Source of the DNA: Streptomyces griseoaurantiacus
Lineage (GTDB): Bacteria > Actinomycetota > Actinomycetes > Streptomycetales > Streptomycetaceae
DNA: 64,000 bases
Reading direction: 5' to 3'
Assembly: GCA_014656015.1 (NCBI GenBank)
Contig: BNBP01000010.1
Span: 79,405 to 143,404, forward strand
Positions within the stretch are counted from its first letter, which is position 1; each line of letters opens with the position of its first letter. This document shows, piece after piece, positions 8,539 to 16,921 of this stretch. The notes beneath the pieces were generated by a model. That model did not search any database, was not told the origin of the DNA, and saw only the letters and a program-made list of their open reading frames with translations. A program made the position numbers and the translations under genes.

Positions 8539-8688
8539 CGCCGACGACAGTACCGAACGGGCCGTGCGGGGCCCGCCGCCCGGTCGTTTTCCCGCGGCCC
8601 CCGGCCCTGCCTCACGGCCGCACCACCGCCCGCCGCGCGATCATGCCCCGGACGGCGGCGGTGACGGACGGACGGGGACGGTGTCTCG

Positions 8689-9993
8689 GTGGGCATGGCG
8701 GGTACGCGGCGGATCACGGTGGCACTGTTCCTCGTCTGGGGTGCGAGCCGTTCCGCCCTGCTGCTGTGCCTGCTGAAGGTGTGGGTGTTCCCGGGCCCGG
8801 ACGTCACCGGCGATGTGTCGGTGATCTACCGGGGCTGGTACGACGTGCTGCTGACCGGCGGCTTCCCGAGCGGCGACGTCTCCTGGCAGTACCCGCCCGG
8901 GGCCGCCCTCGCGGTCCTCTCGCCCGCGCTGCTGCCGTTCCTGTCGTACGCGCACGCCTTCTTCGCCCTCGCGCTCCTGGCCGACCTGGCGGTGCTGGCC
9001 CTGCTCCTGTACGCCGGGGCGCGGGACGGCGGCGGGGCGCGCGGGCCGTGGCTGTGGACGCTGGGGCTCGCGCTGCTGGGTCCGACGGTGTACGCCCGCT
9101 ACGACGTGATGGTGACGGCGGTGGCGGTGGCCGCGCTGGTCGCGGGCGCCCGGCATCCGCGCGCGCTGGGGGTGCTGGCGGCGTGCGGGGCGCTGCTGAA
9201 GGTGTGGCCGGCGCTGCTGCTCGCGGGGGCGGTGCGGCGGCGGGCCTGGGGCGCGGCGGCGGTGACGGCGGGCGGGCTCGCCCTGGTGTGCGCACTGGCG
9301 ATGCCGGGCGCGTTCTCGTTCCTGCGCGCCCAGGGCGGGCGGGGCACGGAGGTGGAGTCGCTCGGGGCGCTCGTCCTGCACGTGGCCCGGCACTTCGGGT
9401 GGCAGGGGGAGGTGCTGCTCCACTACGGCTCGGTGGAGTTCCTCGGGCCGTGGGTGGGGACGGTGAGCGCGGGGGCGCTGGGGCTGAGCGTGGCGGGCCT
9501 CGGCTGGCTGGTGGTGTGGCGGCTGGCAGCCCGGAGGTTCTCCCCGGCCACGCTCGCGGACGCGGGGTTCGTGGCGGTGCTGGTCTTCACGGTGACGAGC
9601 CGGGTGATCAGCCCGCAGTACCTGGTGTGGCTGGTGGGGCTCGCGGCGGTCTGCCTGGGCCGGCGGGGCGCGCGGATGACGGTGCCGGCGCTGCTGGTGC
9701 TGCTGGCGTGCCCGGTGACGGTGCTGGAGTTCCCGGTGTACTTCGGGCACGTGGTGGCGAGTGACGGGCTGGGGGTCACCCTGCTGGTGGTGCGCAACGG
9801 GCTGCTGGTGTGCGCGACGGTGGGCGCGGCCCGGAGGCTGTGGCGGGACACGGTGCCGGCCGACGAGCGGGTGCTCCCGCCCGCGCCGCGCTTCCCCGCC
9901 CTGCCCTCGAGGGACTCGACGGATTCGAGGGGCGCGACGGAATCGAGGGACTCGAGGGACTCCGTCGCCTCGTCCCCTTCGGGCGTCCGCTAG
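8689..9993 (+). CDS. GT87/DUF2029-type polytopic membrane glycosyltransferase
   Basis: This 434-aa membrane protein has about ten hydrophobic segments. Features of polyprenol-phosphate-mannose-dependent GT-C enzymes (GT87) include an early GDVSVIYRGWYD loop with acidic residues, a YPPGA motif near residue 67, ARYDVM near 136, LLKVWPALLLA near 168 and SPQYLVWL near 307. It likely transfers mannose on the outer face of the membrane (inference). The start is a GTG with GGACGG 7 nt upstream; the ATG two codons on is an alternative. The last ~30 residues are a cytoplasmic Ser/Asp/Arg-rich tail (SRDSTDSRGATES) encoded by short GGGACTCGA-type repeats. Confidence 0.82.
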   Translation: MGMAGTRRITVALFLVWGASRSALLLCLLKVWVFPGPDVTGDVSVIYRGWYDVLLTGGFPSGDVSWQYPPGAALAVLSPALLPFLSYAHAFFALALLADLAVLALLLYAGARDGGGARGPWLWTLGLALLGPTVYARYDVMVTAVAVAALVAGARHPRALGVLAACGALLKVWPALLLAGAVRRRAWGAAAVTAGGLALVCALAMPGAFSFLRAQGGRGTEVESLGALVLHVARHFGWQGEVLLHYGSVEFLGPWVGTVSAGALGLSVAGLGWLVVWRLAARRFSPATLADAGFVAVLVFTVTSRVISPQYLVWLVGLAAVCLGRRGARMTVPALLVLLACPVTVLEFPVYFGHVVASDGLGVTLLVVRNGLLVCATVGAARRLWRDTVPADERVLPPAPRFPALPSRDSTDSRGATESRDSRDSVASSPSGVR

Positions 9994-10019
9994 CCCGGTG
10001 GGGGGGGCGGGTACGGCAA

Positions 10020-10058
10020 AGGGGGCGGGAGCGAGGAACCGTCCTCGCGCCCGCCCCT
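10020..10058. terminator. Bidirectional intrinsic terminator
   Basis: A near-perfect hairpin (arms 10020-10037 and 10042-10058, ACCG loop) sits between the convergent GT87-like and GH3 genes. It can serve both strands. Confidence 0.75.
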
Positions 10059-10076
10059 CCCCCGCCGTGCCGGCCC

Positions 10077-12470
10077 CTACTCCGGCGCGATCTCGGCGTG
10101 CAGGCGGCGGGTGTGGTCCACCCTCCGCGGCTCGCCCGTCAGGTGGACCGTGGCCGTCAGGCGCGCGTCGGCCGAGGAGGCCGACAGGCGCAGCTCCAGC
10201 TCGCCCGGCTCGACGACCCGGTGTCCGTCCCGCCCCGTGAAGGAGGCCACGTCCGCCGGGACGAGGGCCGTCAGCCGCCGGGACTCGCCCGGTGCCAGCG
10301 GCACCCGCGCGTACCCGATCAGCCGCTGCACCGGCTGGACCACCGAGGCCACCGGGTCGTGCAGATAGAGCTGCACGACCTCGGTGCCCTCCCGGTCACC
10401 GGTGTTGCGCACGGTGAAGGAGAGCCGGAACTCCCCGTCCGTGCCGGTCTCCTCGTTCTCGACGGTGAGGTCGCTCCACGCGAAGTTCGTGTACGACAGC
10501 CCGTGGCCGAAGGCGAAGGCCGGGCCGGGGTCGATCGCGGAGACCTCGCTGGCCTGGGCGAGCTTCGCGGCGAGGTAGGTGGAGGGCTGGACGCCCGGTC
10601 CGGCGGGGACGCTGACCGGGAGCCGGCCCGAGGGGTTGGTGCGGCCGCTGAGGACGCGGGCGATCGCGGCGGTGCCCTCCTCGCCGGGGAAGAAGGACTG
10701 CACGAGGGCGTCGGCCTCCGTGGTGGCCCGGCCGAGCGCGTACGGGCGTCCCGCGAGCAGCGTCAGCACGAGCGGCGTGCCCACGTCGAGCAGCCGGTCG
10801 AGGAGGGCCTGCTGCACGCCCGGCAGAGCGAGCGATTCGGCGTCGCAGCCCTCGCCGCTGGTGCCGCGGCCGAACAGCCCGGCGCGGTCGCCGAGCGCGA
10901 GGACCACGACGTCGGCCTCGCGGGCGGCGCGCACGGCCGCGGTGAACCCGGAGGTGTCCTCGCCGTCGACGTCGGTGCCGCGCACGGTGACGATCTCGGC
11001 GTTCGGGAACTCCCGCACGAGCGCCTCGCGCAGCGTGGGCAGTTCGATGCCGACGGGGGTGTCGGGGTGGTGGACGCCGACGTGCGCCGGGAAGGAGTAG
11101 CAGCCGAGCACGGCGTTCGGCTGGTCGGCCTGGGGGCCGATCAGGGCGATCCGGCGGGGCGCGGACAGCGGCAGGACGCCGTTGTTGCCGAGCAGGACGA
11201 CGGCCCGGTCGGCGATCTCCGCGGCCAGCCGGTGGTTCTCGGAGGAGTCGAGGTCGACCGTGCCGCGCAGTGCCTCGGTGTCGTTGAGGGCGGCCCCGGC
11301 GAGGGCCGGCGGCACCGGGTCCCAGTCGGCGTCGAGCAGACCGAGTTCACCCTTCTGGGTGAGCACGCGGCGCAGGGCGCGGTCGAGGAGTTCCTCGGGG
11401 AACCTGCCCTCGGCGACGGCCGCGCGCAGCGGCTCGCCGAAGGTCTTGATGCTGGGCAGTTCGACGTCGACGCCGGCCCGCAGCGCGGTGCCCGCGGCCT
11501 CGGCCCAGTCGCCGACCGCGCCGTGCAGGGTCTTGAGGAAGGCGATGCCGAAGTAGTCGGCGACGACGGTGCCCGTGAAGCCCCAGGTGTCCCGCAGCAG
11601 GCCGGTGAGGAGTTCCTCGTCGGCCGCGGAGGGGATGCCGTCGATGTCGGTGTAGGCGGACATGACGGACCGTGCGCCGCCCTCGCGCAGGGCCATCTCG
11701 AACGGCGGCAGCAGCACGTCGGCGCGCTCGCGCGGCCCGAGGGAGACGGGGGCGAGGTTGCGTCCGGCGCGGGAGGCCGAGTAGCCGACGAAGTGCTTGA
11801 GGGTGGCGACGATGCCCGCGGACTCCAGGCCCTGGACGTAGGCGGTGGCCACGGTGCCCACGAGGTAGGGGTCCTCGCCGATGGTCTCCTCCACGCGGCC
11901 CCAGCGGGCGTCGCGCACCACGTCGAGGACGGGGGCGAGGCCCTGGTGGATGCCGACGGAGGCCATGTCGCGGCCGATGGCGGCGGCCATCTCCCGGATC
12001 AGACCCGGGTCGAAGGTGGCGCCCCAGGACAGCGGCACCGGGTAGGCGGTGGCCCGCCAGGCGGCGAAGCCGGCCAGGCACTCCTCGTGGGCGAGGGCGG
12101 GGATGCCGAAGCGGTTGGCGGCGGCGATGCGCTGCTGGGTGCGCAGCAGGGAGAGCGCGCCGAGCGCCGGGTCGACGGGGGCGGTGCCGAAGGGGCGGGT
12201 GAGCTGCCCGAGACCCGAGGGGAGCAGCGCGTCGAGGTCGACGGCCTCCTCCATGTCGTGCTGGTGCGGGGCGACTTCACCTCCCTCGTTGGAGGCACCG
12301 ACCCAGACGCCCACGAGCTGGGCGATCTTCTCCTCGACGGTCATGGCCTCGATCAGGGCGGTGACCCGGGTGTCGAGATCCTGACCGCTGTCCTGCCAGA
12401 CCGGCGGGGTGGGGGTGGTGGGAGTGGTCGGGGTGACGGGGGTTGTCTCAACAGCCACGTTGGCGGTCAC
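10077..12470 (-). CDS. bxlA: GH3 beta-glycosidase, probably beta-xylosidase (BxlA-like)
   Basis: This 797-aa glycoside hydrolase family 3 enzyme cleaves terminal beta-linked sugars, probably intracellular xylobiose or cello-type oligosaccharides taken up by the adjacent transporter. The N-terminal barrel carries the LKHFVGYSASRAGRN segment (KH motif, near 223) and VADYFG with the nucleophile Asp near 303. An alpha/beta sandwich and a C-terminal fibronectin-III-like domain (YLHDPVASVVQPVQRL) follow. There is no signal peptide. The GTG start overlaps the permease stop as GTGA, with GGAGGAAA immediately upstream. The operon layout matches bxlREFGA; the beta-xylosidase call is inference, and beta-glucosidase is the alternative. 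Confidence 0.85.
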   Translation of the reverse strand: MTANVAVETTPVTPTTPTTPTPPVWQDSGQDLDTRVTALIEAMTVEEKIAQLVGVWVGASNEGGEVAPHQHDMEEAVDLDALLPSGLGQLTRPFGTAPVDPALGALSLLRTQQRIAAANRFGIPALAHEECLAGFAAWRATAYPVPLSWGATFDPGLIREMAAAIGRDMASVGIHQGLAPVLDVVRDARWGRVEETIGEDPYLVGTVATAYVQGLESAGIVATLKHFVGYSASRAGRNLAPVSLGPRERADVLLPPFEMALREGGARSVMSAYTDIDGIPSAADEELLTGLLRDTWGFTGTVVADYFGIAFLKTLHGAVGDWAEAAGTALRAGVDVELPSIKTFGEPLRAAVAEGRFPEELLDRALRRVLTQKGELGLLDADWDPVPPALAGAALNDTEALRGTVDLDSSENHRLAAEIADRAVVLLGNNGVLPLSAPRRIALIGPQADQPNAVLGCYSFPAHVGVHHPDTPVGIELPTLREALVREFPNAEIVTVRGTDVDGEDTSGFTAAVRAAREADVVVLALGDRAGLFGRGTSGEGCDAESLALPGVQQALLDRLLDVGTPLVLTLLAGRPYALGRATTEADALVQSFFPGEEGTAAIARVLSGRTNPSGRLPVSVPAGPGVQPSTYLAAKLAQASEVSAIDPGPAFAFGHGLSYTNFAWSDLTVENEETGTDGEFRLSFTVRNTGDREGTEVVQLYLHDPVASVVQPVQRLIGYARVPLAPGESRRLTALVPADVASFTGRDGHRVVEPGELELRLSASSADARLTATVHLTGEPRRVDHTRRLHAEIAPE

Positions 12471-13285
12471 TTTCCTCCGACGCCCATGAGGCCCTGGACG
12501 AGGGCCCGGCGGGCGAACAGGTAGACGAGCAGGATCGGCACCATGGACATGAACACCGCGGCGAGCGTGCCGGGGACGTTGATGCCGTGCTCGGTTTGGA
12601 AGTTGTACAGACCCAGGGTGATGACCTTGGTGGAGTCGGACTGGGTCAGTACGAGGGGGAACAGGAAGCCGTTCCAGGCCTGCAGCGCGGAGAACACCAC
12701 GATGGTGGAGATGCCACCCTTGGACAGGGGGAGCACCAGTTGCAGGAACATCCGGCGCGGCGAGGCGCCGTCCACGGCCATGGCCTCGAAGAGTTCGTGC
12801 CCGATGTCGCGCATCGCACCGCTGAGGATCAGCGTGGAGATGGGCAGGCAGAACGCGGCGGTGGGCAGGATGACACCGATCAGGTTGTCGTACAGCCCGG
12901 CCTCGCTGATCAGGTAGAACATCGGCACGATCACCGCCTGGGCGGGGATGGCGAGGCCCAGCAGGAACAGCCGGAAGACCCCCGAGGCGACGCGCGACCG
13001 GCTGCGGACGACGGCGTACGCGAGCGGCGGCACCAGCACGACGACGATGCCGACCACGGCCACGGTGACGATCAGCGTGTTGACGAAGAACTGTCCGAAG
13101 CCCTCGTCGAAGGCGCCCGAGTAGTTCTCGAAGGTGAAGTGCTCCGGCCAGGAGAGCGGGCTGCCCTTGGCGTAGTCGCCCTTGCTCTGCACGGTCGCGG
13201 ACAGCATGACGTACAGCGGCAGGGCGACGATGATCAGCCAGGCGACGGCGGCCACGCCGGCCAGGTAGTTGGGGCGTCGCCTCAT
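12467..13285 (-). CDS. bxlG: Carbohydrate ABC transporter permease (MalG-type)
   Basis: This 272-aa inner-membrane protein has six hydrophobic segments and the permease EAA loop EAMAVDGASPRRMFLQLVLPL near residue 195, which contacts the ATPase. It forms the channel with the upstream MalF-type permease. Its ATG overlaps that gene's stop (ATGA) and its own stop overlaps the glycosidase GTG, so the three genes are translationally coupled. No ATPase gene is present; in Streptomyces the shared ATPase MsiK normally energises such importers (family knowledge). The symbol rests on layout and not on substrate data. Confidence 0.85.
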   Translation of the reverse strand: MRRRPNYLAGVAAVAWLIIVALPLYVMLSATVQSKGDYAKGSPLSWPEHFTFENYSGAFDEGFGQFFVNTLIVTVAVVGIVVVLVPPLAYAVVRSRSRVASGVFRLFLLGLAIPAQAVIVPMFYLISEAGLYDNLIGVILPTAAFCLPISTLILSGAMRDIGHELFEAMAVDGASPRRMFLQLVLPLSKGGISTIVVFSALQAWNGFLFPLVLTQSDSTKVITLGLYNFQTEHGINVPGTLAAVFMSMVPILLVYLFARRALVQGLMGVGGK

Positions 13286-14238
13286 GACACACCCTCCATG
13301 GTGGAGCGCATCTTGTCGTAGCCGGAGAGGCGCACGACGATCAGCGAGATGATCGTGGCCGCGACGACCAGGAGGAGCGCGATGACGGCGCCCGCACCGA
13401 AGTCGAAGCTCTTGAAGGCCTTTTGGTACATGTAGTAGGCACTGATGGTGGTGTCGGTGCCGGGTCCGCCCTGGGTCAGGATGAGGACGGTCTCGAAGGT
13501 GGTGAGGCCGCCGACGACCATGAGGATCATCGAGGTGATGATCGAGTTGCGCAGCTGGGGCAGCGTGATGTGGAAGAACTGCCGCACCCGGCCGGCGCCG
13601 TCGATCTCGGCGGCCTGGTAGAGCACCTGCGGGATGGCCCGTGCGGCGCCCTGGTAGATCAGGCTGTGCAGCGGGGTGAACTGCCAGGTGCTGACGAAGG
13701 CGAGGACACCGATGGCGGTGGTCTGCTTGCCGAACAGGTTGCCGTCGCCGAACAGCCAGGTCGCCTCGGAGGGGATGCCGAAGTTCGGGTCGAGCAGCGC
13801 CCGCCACAGCACCGAGACGGCGGTGGAGGACAGCAGCAGCGGCACGAAGTAGACGGCGGAGATCACGGCGCGGTTGCGCTGCGTGCCGGCCGCCCAGACG
13901 CCGATCAAAATGCTGAGCGGGGTCTGCAGGACCACGCCGAGCACGGTGAGCAGCAGGGTCAGCCAGATGCTCTTGATCATGACCGGGTCGTCGAAGACCC
14001 GGTTCCAGTTGTCGAGGCCGACCCACTCGGGGTCGCCGATGCCGCCCCAGCTCATGAAGGACAGGGCCGCCACGGCGAGCAGCGGGAGGATGGCGAAGAG
14101 GACGAAGAAGATCGTGGCGGGGACCGCCCAGGCGAAGCCCGGGCGGCCCACGTCCGCGCTCTGCGCGCCCCGGGCCCGGCCGCTCTTGCGGCCGGAGCTC
14201 TTCACGGGGGCGGCTGCGCGTGTCAGCTGTGTCGTCAT
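13282..14238 (-). CDS. bxlF: Carbohydrate ABC transporter permease (MalF-type)
   Basis: This 318-aa protein has a basic N-terminal tail of about 30 residues (KSSGRKSGRARG), six membrane segments and the EAA loop YQAAEIDGAGRVRQFFHITLPQL near residue 220. It pairs with the MalG-type permease, whose ATG overlaps this gene's stop. It begins 7 bp after the solute-binding protein gene ends. The pair imports a sugar delivered by the lipoprotein; substrate inferred from the linked GH3 enzyme. Confidence 0.88.
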   Translation of the reverse strand: MTTQLTRAAAPVKSSGRKSGRARGAQSADVGRPGFAWAVPATIFFVLFAILPLLAVAALSFMSWGGIGDPEWVGLDNWNRVFDDPVMIKSIWLTLLLTVLGVVLQTPLSILIGVWAAGTQRNRAVISAVYFVPLLLSSTAVSVLWRALLDPNFGIPSEATWLFGDGNLFGKQTTAIGVLAFVSTWQFTPLHSLIYQGAARAIPQVLYQAAEIDGAGRVRQFFHITLPQLRNSIITSMILMVVGGLTTFETVLILTQGGPGTDTTISAYYMYQKAFKSFDFGAGAVIALLLVVAATIISLIVVRLSGYDKMRSTMEGVS

Positions 14239-14245
14239 GGTGTGC

Positions 14246-15547
14246 TCAGGCGGTCGGCAGGGCCTGCATGGCCTTGATGAATCCGTCGACGTCCAGCGAT
14301 CCGTTGAAGAACTGCTGCACGGCCTGGTGCATCTGCTCGCTCGCCGACTGCGGGTACGCCTGGTCCCACGAGAGCTGGAAGGACGGGGCCTTCTTCACCA
14401 GGTCGAACTGGTAGCGCGCGTACTTCGGGTCGGCCGCGGTGTCGAGGAACTTCTCGGTGTTCGTCGTCGTCGGCAGGTTGCCGATGGCGAGCTGCTGCTT
14501 GATGAACTTGTCGGAGTACATCAGCTTGAGGAACTTGGCGACGGCCTCGGGATGCTTGGTCTTCTTCATCACCGAGTAGTAGTTGTTCGTGTTGCCGACG
14601 ACGTTCGCCGGGTCGCCCTTGCCGCCGTCGATCGTCGGGAAGGAGTTGTACCCGAGGTCCTTCTCGGCGAACTCCTTGGCGTTCTCCTGCTGCTGGGAGT
14701 AGTACCAGGAGCCCATCAGCTCGTAGCCGGCCTTGCCGCGCGCGACCAGCGCGGGCGAACCGCCGTCGGTGTACTTCACCGAGTCGTAGTTGGTGCCGAA
14801 GGCGCCGGTGTCGACGAGCTCCTTGAGCTTGTTGAGGGCCTTCTTGCTGTCCTCGCTCGCCCAGGCGTCCTTGTCGCCGCCGACGGCCTTCTCCAGCAGG
14901 TCGGGGCCGGCGATGCGGTCGTAGAGGTACTCGAACCACATCAGGGTCGGCCACTGGTCACCGCCGCCGAGGGCGATCGGGGTGACGCCCGACTTCTTCA
15001 GCTTCTTGACCGAGTCGATCAGCTCGTCCCAGGTCTTGGGGGCCTTCGTGCCGGCGTCCTTCAGTACCTTGTCGTTGCTGAAGAGCAGCACGGGCTGGGT
15101 GCCGCGCATCGGGACGCCGTAGGACTTGCCGTCGACCTGCGCGGCGTTGAAGACGCTCGGCAGGAAGGCCGACTTCAGCTTGGGGTCGTCCTTGATGAAG
15201 TCGTCCAGCGGCATCAGCAGGCCGGCCTTGACGAAGGGCTGGATGCTGCCGGCGCCCCAGTTGTAGAAGACGTCGGGGGCCTGCGGGGTGTTGATGATGG
15301 TCTGGAGCTTCTGCTGGTACGTCGCACCGGGGATGGTGTCGAGGACCGCCTTGACCTTGGAGGTCTTGTTGAATTCGGCGACGACCGCCTTCTCCACCTT
15401 GTTGGTGGCGTCCCCGTAGACCAGTACGTGGATCTTCCCGTCACTGGAACCCGAACCGCCGTCGTCCCCGCACGCGGAGAGTGAAAGCGCCATGCCCAAG
15501 GTCACACCGCCGACGAGCATGCGGGAGAACCGAGTACGTGTCCGCAT
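14246..15547 (-). CDS. bxlE: Extracellular sugar-binding lipoprotein of ABC transporter
   Basis: This 433-aa family-1 solute-binding protein captures the sugar outside the cell. The signal peptide MRTRTRFSRMLVGGV... ends in a lipobox (LSAC) giving a lipidated Cys at about residue 27, followed by a Gly/Ser linker. The rest shows the family pattern (VYGDATNKVEKAVVAEFNK, later WYYSQQQENAKEF). The ATG at 15547 is preceded by AAGGGG; an ORF extension upstream crosses the operator and is rejected. It is the first gene of the operon, with CGAA/TTCG palindromes just upstream, so repression by the divergent LacI protein is expected. Confidence 0.9.
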   Translation of the reverse strand: MRTRTRFSRMLVGGVTLGMALSLSACGDDGGSGSSDGKIHVLVYGDATNKVEKAVVAEFNKTSKVKAVLDTIPGATYQQKLQTIINTPQAPDVFYNWGAGSIQPFVKAGLLMPLDDFIKDDPKLKSAFLPSVFNAAQVDGKSYGVPMRGTQPVLLFSNDKVLKDAGTKAPKTWDELIDSVKKLKKSGVTPIALGGGDQWPTLMWFEYLYDRIAGPDLLEKAVGGDKDAWASEDSKKALNKLKELVDTGAFGTNYDSVKYTDGGSPALVARGKAGYELMGSWYYSQQQENAKEFAEKDLGYNSFPTIDGGKGDPANVVGNTNNYYSVMKKTKHPEAVAKFLKLMYSDKFIKQQLAIGNLPTTTNTEKFLDTAADPKYARYQFDLVKKAPSFQLSWDQAYPQSASEQMHQAVQQFFNGSLDVDGFIKAMQALPTA

Positions 15548-15560
15548 CACCCACCCCTTT

Positions 15561-15591
15561 TCGAAAGTTTCGATTGAGCTACCGAAATTCG
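15561..15591. promoter_or_regulatory. Candidate LacI-family operators upstream of the bxl-type operon
   Basis: Two palindromes stand in tandem in the divergent intergenic region. TCGAAAGTTTCGA (15561-15573) is a perfect 6-bp inverted repeat about a central G. CGAAATTCG (15583-15591) is a 4-bp inverted repeat about a central A. They lie 14-44 bp upstream of the lipoprotein start, which suits a repressor. A further TTTCGAAA occurs inside the regulator gene at 15775-15782. Binding is inferred from symmetry and position. Confidence 0.65.
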
Positions 15592-15676
15592 CTGTTGCCG
15601 GGACATTAGGCGAGTGTTTCCGCGCGGTCAACGGGGGTGTGCGGCCGCGACCGAACCGTTACCGGCCCCGTTGCCT

Positions 15677-15682
15677 TATGCT
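15677..15682 (+). promoter_or_regulatory. -10 element for leaderless lacI-family gene
   Basis: TATGCT lies 7 nt upstream of the ATG at 15690 and there is no Shine-Dalgarno. This decides the start between 15690 and the ATG at 15678, which overlaps the element itself. Confidence 0.55.
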
Positions 15683-15689
15683 GCTGCCC

Positions 15690-16715
15690 ATGCGCGTGAC
15701 AGACGAGGACAACACGACCGGCAGGGTGACCCTCGCGGAGGTGGCCACACAGGCCGGTGTGTCCCTTTCGACGGTTTCGAAAGTCCTCAACGGACGGTCG
15801 GACGTGTCGGCGGCCACCCGGACCCGTGTCGAGCAACTCCTGGAGAACCACGGGTACCGGCGCCGGGCGGCGACGTCCTCCCACGCGCCGCTCATCGAGC
15901 TCGTCTTCCCCGAGCTGGAGAGCGTCTGGGCGATGGAGCTGATCCGCGGCGTGGAGAACGTGGCGAAGCAGCACAAGGCCAGCGTCGTGCTGAGCGAGAG
16001 CGGCGACCGGCACGCACCCGGACGCGAGTGGATCGAGGGCGTGCTGCAGCGCCGCCCGCTCGGCGTGGTGCTGGTCTTCTCCTCGCTGCCCGACAAGGTC
16101 AAGCGCCAACTGCGCTCCCGTGCCGTGCCGTTCGTCATCATCGACCCGGCCGGGGACCCCGAGGCCGACGTGCCCTCGGTGGGCTCGGCCAACTGGGCCG
16201 GCGGCATGGCCGCCACCCGGCACCTGACCGAACTCGGCCACCGGCGCATCGCCATCATCACCGGCCCCACCGACATGATGTGCTCGCTCGCCCGGCTGGA
16301 CGGCTTCCGCTCCGCGATGACGATGGCGGGCCTGGAGACCGACGAACGTCTGGTGCGCTACGGCGACTTCCACGTCCAGGGCGGCTTCGAGCAGGCCATG
16401 GACCTGCTCACCCTGCCCGACCGCCCCACCGCGATCTTCGCGGGCAGCGACCTCCAGGCGCTGGGCGTCCTGGAGGCGGCGCGCCGGCAGGGCCTGAGCG
16501 TGCCGGAGGACCTCTCGGTGGTGGGCTACGACGACGTGCCCCTCGCCCAGTGGTCGAGCCCGCCGCTGACCACCGTGCACCAGCCGCTGCGGCAGATGGC
16601 CGAGGAGGCGGCGCGCATGCTCCTCCAGCCAGCCGAGGCCGACCGCCCCGCCCTGCGGATGGAACTGGCGACGCGCCTGGTCGTCCGCCAGAGCAGCGCG
16701 ACGCCCTCCGCGTAG
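15690..16715 (+). CDS. bxlR: LacI-family transcriptional regulator (BxlR-like)
   Basis: This 341-aa repressor has an N-terminal helix-turn-helix (VTLAEVATQAGVSLSTVSKVL, about residues 12-32) and a periplasmic-binding-protein-like sensor domain (LGHRRIAIITGP, TAIFAGSDLQALGVL, VVGYDDVPLAQWSSPPLTTV). It diverges from the sugar-uptake operon across 142 bp containing CGAA/TTCG palindromes. This is the arrangement of bxlR in other streptomycetes. The likely effector is a xylo- or cello-oligosaccharide (inference). The start at 15690 is chosen because of the leaderless-type TATGCT element. Confidence 0.85.
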   Translation: MRVTDEDNTTGRVTLAEVATQAGVSLSTVSKVLNGRSDVSAATRTRVEQLLENHGYRRRAATSSHAPLIELVFPELESVWAMELIRGVENVAKQHKASVVLSESGDRHAPGREWIEGVLQRRPLGVVLVFSSLPDKVKRQLRSRAVPFVIIDPAGDPEADVPSVGSANWAGGMAATRHLTELGHRRIAIITGPTDMMCSLARLDGFRSAMTMAGLETDERLVRYGDFHVQGGFEQAMDLLTLPDRPTAIFAGSDLQALGVLEAARRQGLSVPEDLSVVGYDDVPLAQWSSPPLTTVHQPLRQMAEEAARMLLQPAEADRPALRMELATRLVVRQSSATPSA

Positions 16716-16730
16716 GGGTACGCGGGGCGC

Positions 16731-16785
16731 CGTCAGGGGCGCGCGGAACCGCGCGACCGGCCACCGCGCACCCGCACCCGCCGAC
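16731..16785. repeat. Streptomyces-type dispersed intergenic repeat (degenerate copy)
   Basis: The stretch AGGGGCGCGCGGAACCGCGC and what follows matches, with a few changes, the element at 34089-34130. Elements with a GGGGCGCGGGGAACTGCGCGAC core occur in many Streptomyces intergenic regions (my recollection, not searched). It lies in the gap between the regulator and hydrolase genes. Confidence 0.55.
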
Positions 16786-16921
16786 GGACGCGCACCCCCG
16801 GGCCCTCCCGCGCGCCACCACCCCGGCTCCGCCGCGACCCGCGCACCCGTCGGACAGCCACCCCCCGCCCCCCGACGCCTGTCGGCTGCCCCCGCCGCGC
16901 GAGCGGTGTCACCGTGTCCCC

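Noticed and set aside
9810..12524. 904-aa plus-strand ORF opposite the GH3 gene
   Set aside because: It is a shadow frame of the GH3 glycosidase, with low-complexity Gly/Val/Glu content and no domain.
10077..13292. 1071-aa permease-glycosidase fusion
   Set aside because: The N-terminal third is a shadow of the permease; the glycosidase starts at GTG 12470 overlapping the permease stop.
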